Shown here one piece after another: positions 1-8,854 of a DNA stretch of 54,623 bases (position 1 is the first letter of the stretch; each line of letters begins with the position of its first letter). The stretch lies in contig JASHPO010000035.1 in the NCBI GenBank assembly GCA_030038075.1, positions 1-54,623 of the forward strand, read 5' to 3'. A model generated the notes under the pieces. It did not search any database. It was given only the letters and a program-made list of their open reading frames with translations, and had not been told where the DNA came from. Source of the stretch: Nitrososphaerales archaeon (GTDB taxonomy: Archaea; Thermoproteota; Nitrososphaeria; Nitrososphaerales; CADDZS01). A program made the translations under genes and the position numbers.

Positions 1-222
1 CAGCTTGCCCAAGAGTTGCAGATTGACTGGAAAGCAGTTGACTATCAAATGACACTACTTAGCAAGTACGGTCTCGTGCACGAAGAGCAGGCCTTCGGGA
101 AAGTCAGGATTTATCGGCTTACAACGCTGGGAGAAACTCTGCTCAAACTCCTCAAAGAATTCAATAGTGACATCGATGCAAAATTAGCAGTGGATGGAAA
201 GCCCCAAATGGACCGAACATAA
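1..222 (+). CDS. Winged-helix DNA-binding protein, C-terminal part (truncated by window start)
   Basis: Frame is open from base 1 (QLAQELQIDWKAVDYQMTLLSKYGLVHEEQAFGKVRIYRLTTLGETLL), an ArsR/MarR-like wHTH pattern. Confidence 0.6.
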   Translation, partial: QLAQELQIDWKAVDYQMTLLSKYGLVHEEQAFGKVRIYRLTTLGETLLKLLKEFNSDIDAKLAVDGKPQMDRT

Positions 223-364
223 AGACGCAAACAAAACAGCCCCCTAAACTGACACCGCAGCCAGAATCTTTCCCTCAAAACAGTGTATGGAAGCAAATAG
301 GCTTTAGTTCGCCTACCTTTCTTCCTGTTGCCCAACAGGAGTGCCTTTCTGAGCTATCCCATTC

Positions 365-595
365 CTAGAAAGCTTGAAACAGTTGCTTCCTACTAATCCG
401 GTCTCTAATGAAAGTCGGACTTAACTTCTCATAACACCGGAGAATAGTGGCAGGCTTATCTCCTGTGTCCTCAATAACAATGCTCATCGGAATATCGCTC
501 TCGAAACTTTGAGTTGTGTAGGTGTGCCTTAGGCAATGCCACGATTTCGGCTTGTTGAGAACTCTAGTTTTAGTGTTCCGTGCTTGAGCATACTG
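365..595 (-). pseudogene. Tyrosine recombinase C-terminal remnant
   Basis: RVLNKPKSWHCLRHTYTTQSFESDIPMSIVIEDTGDKPATILRCYEKLSPTFIRDRIS matches a HxLRHT box plus terminal Tyr region; no N-terminal part or first catalytic Arg nearby. Left boundary from stop codon, right boundary approximate. Confidence 0.6.
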
Positions 596-1404
596 CACGT
601 AACAGCGTGGACTCCCATGCCGTACTGCATCGCTTTTTTCTGTCTTAGAACCGTCGAAGGGGGAACACCCAAAGATCTTCCGAGGCAACGCCAGATTCGC
701 TTCCTTAACATATCGTTACCTTTCAATATCTTGTATTCGATTGGTATTTTGAGGCAGTAATCCACAAACTCAGGATCCAAAAATGGTTCGCGCGTTTCGA
801 AGCCGAATTTGCCTACGACGAGTCCAACCTGCTCTAGGAGTTTATTTGCTAGGTCAAGAGCCTCGCAGATTTCTTTGCTGGCCGCATCGTACCCTTGCTC
901 ATCCACTAATCTTCGAAACCTGTCGTACCCACAAAAGAGCTCATCAGCGCCGTTTGCGGACAAAATGAAACGCAAATTCTCTAATTTGCTTGCGGCGGAT
1001 GCAGCGAGCCAAAAAGAGACGCAGTCTTCAAAGTGTGCGAGATTGGATGCTGTTACTATTTTCGAAACCTCGACCGCCGCTTTCTCTATTTCTTGCTCTG
1101 AGATATTCACCAAGTAGAATCGAAAACCTTCCCGCATTGCAAGGTTGTCCTGAGCGACTGTCCTTATGTCAGAGGATTGGGGCGTTCCCAGGGTGAGCAA
1201 AGTAGCGCTTCCAAATTCCTTTCTGAGGATCGTCGCAAGTATGCTACTGTCGATTCCCGCCGAGTAGGCAAGCGCGGAATAGGCGTGAATGGTTTTTTGC
1301 ACTGATTTCGTCGCAATCTCCTCTAACTTTTGCAGGGTCGAGTAAACGGTTTCTTCATCACTCTCAGGCAAGAGATCTTCGTACTGGTAAGAAAGTGCCA
1401 ACAA
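529..1404 (-). CDS. Asparagine synthase-domain protein (amidotransferase domain absent), C-terminus probably altered by junction with recombinase remnant
   Basis: PP-loop motif SAGIDSS, SANGADELFCGYDRF, FETREPFLDPEFVDYCLKIP, LRQKKAMQYGMGV. Confidence 0.75.
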   Translation of the reverse strand: MLALSYQYEDLLPESDEETVYSTLQKLEEIATKSVQKTIHAYSALAYSAGIDSSILATILRKEFGSATLLTLGTPQSSDIRTVAQDNLAMREGFRFYLVNISEQEIEKAAVEVSKIVTASNLAHFEDCVSFWLAASAASKLENLRFILSANGADELFCGYDRFRRLVDEQGYDAASKEICEALDLANKLLEQVGLVVGKFGFETREPFLDPEFVDYCLKIPIEYKILKGNDMLRKRIWRCLGRSLGVPPSTVLRQKKAMQYGMGVHAVTCSMLKHGTLKLEFSTSRNRGIA

Positions 1405-1428
1405 CCATCACTTATGAAACAGGAGAAT

Positions 1429-3231
1429 TTAGAGCAACCGCTCTAACTCTATCACGCTGTTCATAAGCTCATCAAAGCCGCTCTGCCAGAATTTCTCAGA
1501 CCTGACGTCAAATCCAGTCTCGGTTAATATTTTTTCTGGAGATTCAGATCCGCCGTATGAGAGAATTTTCAAGTATTTTGGCGCAAAATCCTTTGCTCCT
1601 TCTTTTTTGTATTGCCTGTACAGGGAGAGAACGAGAAGGTTACCCCACGCGTAAGAGTAACAATAGAAAGGAGATCCGTAGATATGGGGAATTGAGAGCC
1701 ATTCGTATCCGAATTGGCTTTGAACTTTCACCGAATCGTTGAACTGAGTTTTCAAGTTGGCCAGATACATATCTTTAATGTCGTTCATGTCTGCACCTTC
1801 CGAGATCTCTCTGTGAGCATCAATTTCGAATAAAACGAAAAACGCCTGACGCATTATGGTTCCGTAGCTGTCGTTTATCATGTCTACGAGAATACTCTTC
1901 CTAGTGTTGACATCTGCTTCCAAAAGCATCCTGTCTGTGAGCAAAAGTTCCCCAAAAACAGAAGCTGTTTCAGCAATAGGTAGTGGCGCCTCAAACGTAA
2001 GCTGGTTGTTTCTCTCGGCCGACAACTGATCATGGATTGCATGCCCTAATTCGTGGGCTAGGGTCGCAACGCTTCTGGGAGTGCCCGTGTAGCTCAAGAG
2101 GACATAAGGAGTTATGTTGGGAGTGATGCTCGTGCAATAGGCTCCCCCGATTTTTCCCTCTCGTGGTTCGGCATCGATATGACTCTGTGAAAACAGATTT
2201 GAAGCCATTGAAGCAAATTTAGTATCGAAGGAACCGAACGTATCAAGCACCAGCTTGCTCCCTTCTGTCCAAGAGTATTTTTTCTCGCTTCCTACGGGAA
2301 GAGGAGCGTACACGTCAGTTCTCGAAAAATCGGGCAGGTCGAGAACTCTGGACTTTAGTCTAAAGAATCGTTGAAAAAGGGAAGCATTTTCTCGACATAC
2401 TCTCAGAACTGAATTAACGGCTTCATCGGAGACATCGTTGGAAATATTTCTAATTGAGATTGGGCTTGCGTACTTTCGAAGTTTGATACCTTCGTTCCGC
2501 CAGTCCCTCACAAGTATCCTGTAAATCTCTCCCAGTACGTCTCTGTTCTGTTCAAACTTTGAAAGGAAGGCCTGATAGCTCGATTCTCTTTCTGCCTTCC
2601 TTTGACTGTGGAAAAGATCGCGCACTTCTTCCTCGCACAGTCGTTTGCTTCTGCCGTCGATGAGCGTATCATAGGTGAACGAATCTCTAATCTGATGGTA
2701 GATTTGCAAAAAGGCGCTTCTTCCCGTCACGTCCTTTAGATTGATTGCTTGCTCAACAGGCTCGGATAACGTGTATGGTTTTGTTTGGACGAGTCGACGC
2801 AGATAGTAAGAATACCACCCTGATTTTGAAATTAGATCCTCAGATATATTCTCGGGCAACGATTTCCACCAGAGCTCAAAGAAAAGAGTACGGTTTTCAG
2901 TATCAGCATTTATTTCCTCCGCTCTTGCTTTGAACGTCTTCGCTTCTTGAGACCTAGTATCCTCGGAGAAGAACATGTGAGAGTAGTTTGCCAGTCTCGA
3001 ACAAAGACGACAGATCTTTTCATATCGTTCGAGCACATCGTTAAGATCCTTACTGGTTATTGAATCGTTAAGATTGGGTCTCAAATTTTCAAATTCGATA
3101 GTCATTGCCTCCAACGGATCAAGGACAGACGACTGAAAGATCTTTCCAGATCGCGCCGGCAGAACATCATCAAGGTTCCAGCGAATTCTCGAGGCGATGT
3201 TTTCGTTCTGACTCTCTACTTTTTGGGCCAA
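1429..3231 (-). CDS. pepF: Oligoendopeptidase F-like M3 metallopeptidase
   Basis: 600 aa; zinc motif HELGHAIHDQ; GGAYCTSI, YGSPFYCYSYAWGNLL typical of M3B. Confidence 0.9.
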   Translation of the reverse strand: MAQKVESQNENIASRIRWNLDDVLPARSGKIFQSSVLDPLEAMTIEFENLRPNLNDSITSKDLNDVLERYEKICRLCSRLANYSHMFFSEDTRSQEAKTFKARAEEINADTENRTLFFELWWKSLPENISEDLISKSGWYSYYLRRLVQTKPYTLSEPVEQAINLKDVTGRSAFLQIYHQIRDSFTYDTLIDGRSKRLCEEEVRDLFHSQRKAERESSYQAFLSKFEQNRDVLGEIYRILVRDWRNEGIKLRKYASPISIRNISNDVSDEAVNSVLRVCRENASLFQRFFRLKSRVLDLPDFSRTDVYAPLPVGSEKKYSWTEGSKLVLDTFGSFDTKFASMASNLFSQSHIDAEPREGKIGGAYCTSITPNITPYVLLSYTGTPRSVATLAHELGHAIHDQLSAERNNQLTFEAPLPIAETASVFGELLLTDRMLLEADVNTRKSILVDMINDSYGTIMRQAFFVLFEIDAHREISEGADMNDIKDMYLANLKTQFNDSVKVQSQFGYEWLSIPHIYGSPFYCYSYAWGNLLVLSLYRQYKKEGAKDFAPKYLKILSYGGSESPEKILTETGFDVRSEKFWQSGFDELMNSVIELERLL

Positions 3232-3290
3232 TCAGATAAGACCGGATAAATTCAAATCCTTGATAGAGTAATATTTCTATTGGGCTGGAT

Positions 3291-3476
3291 TCAAGTTCGT
3301 GAGTCTTTCTTATCCTGACCTTTGACTTTGTCTTGCCAAAGTTTCTCAATTTCGTATGAGGAATAGCCTTTCTCAACGCCTTCCTTTTCTGTTTCCGTTA
3401 AGGAGTCGACAAGATTCTTCGAATAACTCTTCCAGATCTTATCGGCTTCGTCGCGGTTAAATTTCTTGCGAGGCAA
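3291..3476 (-). CDS. Small hypothetical protein
   Basis: 61 aa lysine-rich ORF with plausible start; no family recognised. Confidence 0.35.
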   Translation of the reverse strand: MPRKKFNRDEADKIWKSYSKNLVDSLTETEKEGVEKGYSSYEIEKLWQDKVKGQDKKDSRT

Positions 3477-3540
3477 AGAAATCCCTAATCAGAATTACCA
3501 CCGCAATATTCAACCTTTTTGTTGCGATCATTTCGTCATC

Positions 3541-3798
3541 TCACTCTTTCGATTCCTCATTCTGGGTTTCTGCAACTTTCTTCATGCCGTAGCCCAGCAA
3601 CAGTCCCCCCAAAAGCATTGGATAGAGGAATAACGATCGCACAACGCCCTCAACACTGAAACAAGCTTTGATACACGACGAGTCCATATAGAGAACTACG
3701 AGCAGCGGACAAACCAGGAGAACAGATCCTATAGCGAACAGTCGCACCAAGAATTTTCTAGTGGGGGGCTGCCTTCGAGCAGTCTCTTTGTCATTCAA
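3541..3798 (-). CDS. Small membrane protein, two predicted TM segments
   Basis: 85 aa with hydrophobic stretches; overlaps the end of the downstream-named aconitase-X small subunit by 4 bp. Confidence 0.5.
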   Translation of the reverse strand: MNDKETARRQPPTRKFLVRLFAIGSVLLVCPLLVVLYMDSSCIKACFSVEGVVRSLFLYPMLLGGLLLGYGMKKVAETQNEESKE

Positions 3799-4193
3799 TA
3801 TTCGACGAGCACTAGTTTTTTCTCGTCCACGCGAACTTTGCTTATCTCCCTTAATTCAGATATTTTGCCATCAACTAGATCAAAAAGTGGAATCTCGGAA
3901 ATAGCGCAGCCGGAGGCTATGATCATGTCGGCCTTTTGATTTATTATAGCTCTGGGGGCCTTTCCGTTTTTTTTCAACCTGTAAATGACGTAGGCTCCTA
4001 CAGAGCTCCCGACGGCATTGGGAAACACAAGTATCTTGTCCTCGAAAGGTTTTAAGTAAATTTCATGTTTTTTATCCGAAACGAATCCTCCCTCGACATC
4101 AACTCCTTGCAAAAAGGCTATTGGTTGTGATGAAAACAAAATCTCTCCCGCTGCTTTACCCTCGACGATGGAGCGCACCCTTATTTCGTTCAT
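3795..4193 (-). CDS. Phosphomevalonate dehydratase-type small (swivelling, DUF126) subunit of aconitase X
   Basis: From the internal ATG: MNEIRVRSIVEGKAAGEILFSSQPIAFLQGVD...FPNAVGSSVGAYVIYRLKKNGKAPRAIINQKAD; ATGA overlap with large subunit stop at 4190. Confidence 0.85.
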   Translation of the reverse strand: MNEIRVRSIVEGKAAGEILFSSQPIAFLQGVDVEGGFVSDKKHEIYLKPFEDKILVFPNAVGSSVGAYVIYRLKKNGKAPRAIINQKADMIIASGCAISEIPLFDLVDGKISELREISKVRVDEKKLVLVEY

Positions 4194-5368
4194 TCCATAT
4201 TTTCCCTGATGATTGTGCTCGTATCTTTGAGGGAAATATCTACTCCGTGAACCTTTCGCATGTAGTGCGCTCCCTTCACCGAATCTGTTACGACAGAACC
4301 GACCTTGAGAGACGAAATAAGGGGGGTAAAATCGGCACATGCGTCTCTAACAAAGGTAGCTCCGGACGACTCGATACTCTGAACGTAACCCTCGTGACTC
4401 GCCCTTTCAAACATCATCGATGAACAAAAGACGATGCATTTTTTCCTGAAGTGTTTACCTTGAATGGCATTGCTTAGGTCTCTGAGCTCCTCGAGGGTCA
4501 TTTGAGGGCAGCCGAATACTACAGCTTCCCCATTTTCTGACTGCGACAGGTCTGACATTGTTTCTTCGAATTCTCGATCGGTGAAATCGATAGTCTCCAC
4601 TTTCTCCTTTGAATCTAGGATGAACATGCCGGAGCTGCCGAGCGTGCCTATGGCGGCTGAAAGAGCTTTTGCTTCAGCCAGTGAAAGTTTCTGCTTCACT
4701 CGTTGAAAGCCGATAACGCCGGGCACTTCCTTTCCGGCGAAAAATCCAAGGACCCCAAAATTCAGCGAGCCGGAGAAATCCATCTTTTTTTTCAGGTTAA
4801 CTCGAATGTTCTTTGAGGGTTTACGGTTCAACGGAATTTGCAGGTCTGAATAAACTGTTTTTCCTGTGAGTGCGCAAGCCAGAGCGCTTATGGCGCTCTC
4901 GCGGTTTGTTCGCAGGCCCAAAATCGAATTGCCGAACACCGCAGCAGAAGACTCGGCCCAGGCAACACACGTGCCCGCAGGTGGAACCTTGTAGGTCTCG
5001 AAAGGGACACATGTGAATGAATTAGCCATCCCTAGTTTCTTGTAACATTCAATTATTTGCAGTTGTTTCTCCGCATAATCGGTCGGTATCTCGAGCGCTT
5101 TCCAATTCTCAATGTCCATGCCGCAAGGGTTCACCGTCGTGAAAACCTTGAATTTTGCTCCCTTCGAATTGCTGATCTTTTCCAGAAAGTCCAGACCGTA
5201 CTGACCGATAGTAAGAAAGGAAACGCCTGAGACGTGCACCCATTCGATTGGAATAAGCTTTTGAGCATCTCCCAGTTTTCCCGTTGCAACTAGTACTCGG
5301 TAGGCAATCTGCTCTGCCTCGCCACGCTCCCCAGAGAGCGCTTTTTCTTCCGCGTTAGTAAGATACAT
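4190..5368 (-). CDS. Phosphomevalonate dehydratase-type large (DUF521) subunit of aconitase X
   Basis: MYLTNAEEKALSGERGEAEQIAYRVLVATGKLGDAQKLIPI...HVSGVSFLTIG...ESSAAVFGNSILGLRTNRES, characteristic of AcnX. Confidence 0.88.
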   Translation of the reverse strand: MYLTNAEEKALSGERGEAEQIAYRVLVATGKLGDAQKLIPIEWVHVSGVSFLTIGQYGLDFLEKISNSKGAKFKVFTTVNPCGMDIENWKALEIPTDYAEKQLQIIECYKKLGMANSFTCVPFETYKVPPAGTCVAWAESSAAVFGNSILGLRTNRESAISALACALTGKTVYSDLQIPLNRKPSKNIRVNLKKKMDFSGSLNFGVLGFFAGKEVPGVIGFQRVKQKLSLAEAKALSAAIGTLGSSGMFILDSKEKVETIDFTDREFEETMSDLSQSENGEAVVFGCPQMTLEELRDLSNAIQGKHFRKKCIVFCSSMMFERASHEGYVQSIESSGATFVRDACADFTPLISSLKVGSVVTDSVKGAHYMRKVHGVDISLKDTSTIIRENME

Positions 5369-5397
5369 GGTTCTTATCTTGCTGGGATGTCCTCTCC

Positions 5398-6729
5398 CTA
5401 GTTCGATTTGAACCCTTTAAGGACTTGTTCCACCGTTGGGGAAATCTTTATGGTCGCTTTTTCAAACGCGCCGCGGTCTTTCTTTACGGGCAAAGTTGCG
5501 TCGAGGCCCAACTTGCTGGTTACCGCACTTTTCCCACTAGACGGATCGAGGCTCGATCCCCTAGCACCTTTCAGTAAAACAAGTCCCGAATCGGCTTGAA
5601 ATCTAGTTGCGAGCGCCCATTCTACTTCCTTCAGGTCGTAAGGATCAACATCTCCATCAACCGCGATGACCAGTTTCAACGGATGCGACGCGGCAAAGCA
5701 GTTCATTATTGCAGTCTTGCCATCGCCGTCATTACCTTTGTCGATGCTGACGATGCAATGGAAATAACCCCCGCTTGATGCCGTCAGGTTAATTCCTCGA
5801 AATCCCGGAACCGATTTGGCTAGGGCGTCTCGTATTTTTAGCTCTTGAGGTAGCCCCATGAAGGTTGAATGTTCCATCGTGCTCGCTACTACAGCTTGGT
5901 AGACCGAGTCTGCCCTGTATCTCATCCTTTGAAGCGTTATTACTGGCTGCTTTCTCACCTCATCATAGGTTCCAGTCAGGTCAACGAAGGGGCCTTCATC
6001 TGCTAGCTCTTCAAAGTTGATGAAACCCTCAAGGACAATCTCTGAATCGGCAGGCACCGCTATGTCTGATATTTCAGATAAAACCAGTTCCAGAGGGGAA
6101 GTTCCAAGCTTATTGGCTACCATATACTCGCTCAGGCCGTACTCAAGTTGTAGCGAGGCGGCGAGGAAAACTCGAGGTGGAGGCCCAATGATAATGCTTA
6201 CGGGAAATTTCTTCTGGGAAGCTTCCTTGCCCATTTGATTCAAATGACGGGGAACTAGTCTGGCTGCGACTTTGTTTTTGGAAAGAACCAACATCCTGTG
6301 AAATGAGAGATTTTCAAATTCAGAGCCGGGAAATCTGGCAGCTACAATACCCGCGGTCAGATAGTAGCCTGCTTCATTTGCGAAATGTTTGAGAATCGGA
6401 AGCTTCGAAAGGTCGGCTTCACCGACATAATCCCAATCTGTCTTTCTGAAATCCGATAGATGCCCTTTTCCGTTGGAAGGATTCCGTACCGCTTCTTCAA
6501 CTCTGCGTACTAAAGTCTCCGGTGCAAAGCCTAGACCGAGTTCAAGATTTTTCCTTGCGCCGTACAGATTTCCAGCAAGGCGCAGACTAGAACCCTCCAC
6601 GTTCTCGAAAAGCATAGCTCTGTCCTGGAAAGAGCTAAGGACCGAGGAGACCTCAAGGTTCGGGGAGATCTTTTCCTTTACCGGATATAAAGAGCCTTTA
6701 GCTTGGAGGGAGCTTAAAAACTCCTTCAA
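5398..6729 (-). CDS. UbiD-family decarboxylase, likely anhydromevalonate phosphate decarboxylase
   Basis: 443 aa; SFHRMLVLSKNKVAARLVPRHL, EIVLEGFINFEELADEGPFVDLTGTYDEVRKQPVITLQRM; directly upstream of the AcnX pair in the same direction. Confidence 0.85.
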   Translation of the reverse strand: MKEFLSSLQAKGSLYPVKEKISPNLEVSSVLSSFQDRAMLFENVEGSSLRLAGNLYGARKNLELGLGFAPETLVRRVEEAVRNPSNGKGHLSDFRKTDWDYVGEADLSKLPILKHFANEAGYYLTAGIVAARFPGSEFENLSFHRMLVLSKNKVAARLVPRHLNQMGKEASQKKFPVSIIIGPPPRVFLAASLQLEYGLSEYMVANKLGTSPLELVLSEISDIAVPADSEIVLEGFINFEELADEGPFVDLTGTYDEVRKQPVITLQRMRYRADSVYQAVVASTMEHSTFMGLPQELKIRDALAKSVPGFRGINLTASSGGYFHCIVSIDKGNDGDGKTAIMNCFAASHPLKLVIAVDGDVDPYDLKEVEWALATRFQADSGLVLLKGARGSSLDPSSGKSAVTSKLGLDATLPVKKDRGAFEKATIKISPTVEQVLKGFKSN

Positions 6730-6738
6730 AAGAACTCT

Positions 6739-7098
6739 TCAATCCTTGCGCGAAAGTTTTCTAACTTCGTTTATGAGTGTTTTCATGGAATCAGTATCGA
6801 GTTCCTCTCTGAGATAAAGAGAGACAACTGCGATTCCGCGCAACTTGTCTGCAAGCATCTCACCTATCATCCCCGCGAAGATGCTTCCCTTGCTCTCCGG
6901 GATAAGGGAGGAAGAGGTCGCCCTTTCGCCCGTTCTTATGGAGACCGTGATTGCCCCCATCTTCGCATTCTGATCTTCCGAAATACTCGCGAAGCAGCCG
7001 TTTGTAAACTCGAGCAAGTCAATTACATAAATTCGACCTTTTATGTTGCACATCGAGGAGACGAGTTTTCTCTCGGAACGCGCATCTGAAGCAGGCAA
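6739..7098 (-). CDS. Conserved-looking hypothetical protein; weak resemblance to PAC3/PAC4 proteasome-assembly-chaperone fold
   Basis: 119 aa, ends 10 bp upstream of the UbiD start; RATSSSLIPESKGSIFAGMIGEMLADKLRGIAVVSLYL...MKTLINEVRKL. Confidence 0.5.
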   Translation of the reverse strand: MPASDARSERKLVSSMCNIKGRIYVIDLLEFTNGCFASISEDQNAKMGAITVSIRTGERATSSSLIPESKGSIFAGMIGEMLADKLRGIAVVSLYLREELDTDSMKTLINEVRKLSRKD

Positions 7099-7135
7099 AC
7101 CGATAGTTCTCCAGCATCGAACTATATGATAAATT

Positions 7136-7507
7136 CTATTTCTTTCTCATTCCAAGGAAATGCAGAATATTGACTAGAACAAGAACGAGTATCAGTGCCT
7201 GGACGAAATCGAAGTCCGCAACGCCCACCAAACGAGTGCATGACGAGCCCATGCACCTTGTTGCAACGTAGTGATAGGTGAGGACCGAGAAGTGCAGCGA
7301 AATGTTAGTTTCGCCAAATCCTAGTCCGCTGGGCGAGCCGATTGGACGACTCATAATAAGTGGGTAAAGATAGAATTGAAGATATGCTGCTACACACGCA
7401 AAAGCCAGAATTATGACATTAGTCACGATGTGTTTTAGAGTCCAGAACCGTGACGGAGCTATTCTATCATTTTCAACTAAGGGATTGCCAGGTTCACTTG
7501 CGGTCAT
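7136..7507 (-). CDS. Membrane protein, about 3 TM segments
   Basis: 123 aa with hydrophobic blocks (HIVTNVIILAFACVAAYLQFYLYPL; ALILVLVLVNILHFLGMRKK). Confidence 0.5.
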   Translation of the reverse strand: MTASEPGNPLVENDRIAPSRFWTLKHIVTNVIILAFACVAAYLQFYLYPLIMSRPIGSPSGLGFGETNISLHFSVLTYHYVATRCMGSSCTRLVGVADFDFVQALILVLVLVNILHFLGMRKK

Positions 7508-7648
7508 ATAAATCGTGTCTGTGAAAGGAGTTTATTCAAAACAGTCTACTTTCCGCTCTATAAGTCTGTTTCAAAACAAATATCAGCAATTTCAGTTTCC
7601 TTGGCAAAGAGAACATCTTAAATCAAAAATGCGCGTGATTCTCTCGAA

Positions 7649-7987
7649 TTGAAAGTCAGCGACTGGGAAGGAAAGGAGCAGTTTACGAAGATATCAAACT
7701 CTTCCGACCCTAAGATAATACTCTTTGCGGCAAAATGGTGCGGCTTTTGTGCCAAGTTTTTGGCAATGGCAAAAGAATTCAAAGCTCCATCGGATGTTGA
7801 ACTCATCCTAGTAAATGCTGACGATCCAGACGAGTCTCTCTGGGACGCTTTCAATTTGAAGATCGTTCCGACATTGGTAGTGTTCAAGGAGGGTAATCAG
7901 CTGTTTCGCAAGGACGGAATATCTGGCGTAGGTTTGAGAGCAGCCGATCTTACGGATGCCCTAAACTTTCTTGCTAAACCAGCCTAG
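7649..7987 (+). CDS. Thioredoxin-like protein
   Basis: KIILFAAKWCGFCAKFLAMAKEF (WCGFC active site), IVPTLVVFKEG cis-Pro. Confidence 0.85.
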   Translation: MKVSDWEGKEQFTKISNSSDPKIILFAAKWCGFCAKFLAMAKEFKAPSDVELILVNADDPDESLWDAFNLKIVPTLVVFKEGNQLFRKDGISGVGLRAADLTDALNFLAKPA

Positions 7988-8810
7988 GGTAGGAACCGAA
8001 CACAATTAGAAGAATTGAGGCAGTCAGGCCTATAGCCCAACGGGTCTTGTCCCAGTCATATACGCTCGTGCCATCGAATGATCCGAACGGTATCAGGTTG
8101 ATAATTGCCAGCCACCCGTTAAAAATCGCAATACCTAGAAACGCATCTCCGAGGAGCGCAGGCGACAATTTCGCAGCCACGAAAGAAATTGCGCCGAATA
8201 TCAGGTTAAACCCAGGTCCGACGATTCCTATAATACCCAATACTTGTTTACTTCCGCTCCCTTTGATCGTAACTTGACCTGGCGCGAGAAATTTGAAAAA
8301 CGGCAACAAGAAGCAAATAGCTGTTAGCACAAGGCCATAAGTGTTAGTTCGGAATTCCGCCCACAGCCCGTTGCGCTGAGCGAGGATTTTATGGCAAATT
8401 TCGTGCCCCAAAAATGACACAATAAAAGCAGGAACGACTAGCAAAAGTAGGAGGGGCTGAGCAATAACGACCGAAAGTACTATCGATAATCCGACGAGCA
8501 CTACAACGGCAGTCGCTAAAAGTATGTGCTTGGCTTCTGTGGCGGAAAAAATGCCGGCGTATTTCATACGAAATCTTGAGCGGTCCGATCTCACGAATGG
8601 AACGCTTGGTTTTTCTTTCTGCTGGGGCCGGATTCGTCCCACACGAGCGTAGCCCGGAAGTAGCGCGCCGCCTACGCGAGGGCAAGCATGATTCTCAGGC
8701 AGTCTGTGATCTCCACAGAAAAACTCTCCGCAATAGTTACATTTGAACGGAAGACCTTCTTTCTCTTGCCCGCAAAAGTGGCACTGCATGTTTAGCGCTG
8801 AACTCGCCAC
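7974..8810 (-). CDS. AN1-type zinc finger plus M50 (site-2 protease-like) membrane metalloprotease
   Basis: CHFCGQEKEGLPFKCNYCGEFFCGDHRLPENHAC followed by FLGHEICHKILAQRN and multiple TM; GSFDGTSVYDWD. Confidence 0.85.
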   Translation of the reverse strand: MASSALNMQCHFCGQEKEGLPFKCNYCGEFFCGDHRLPENHACPRVGGALLPGYARVGRIRPQQKEKPSVPFVRSDRSRFRMKYAGIFSATEAKHILLATAVVVLVGLSIVLSVVIAQPLLLLLVVPAFIVSFLGHEICHKILAQRNGLWAEFRTNTYGLVLTAICFLLPFFKFLAPGQVTIKGSGSKQVLGIIGIVGPGFNLIFGAISFVAAKLSPALLGDAFLGIAIFNGWLAIINLIPFGSFDGTSVYDWDKTRWAIGLTASILLIVFGSYPRLV

Positions 8811-8854
8811 CAGCAGCGTATTTACTTATCTGATTGATCGGTGTCTGTTTATAG

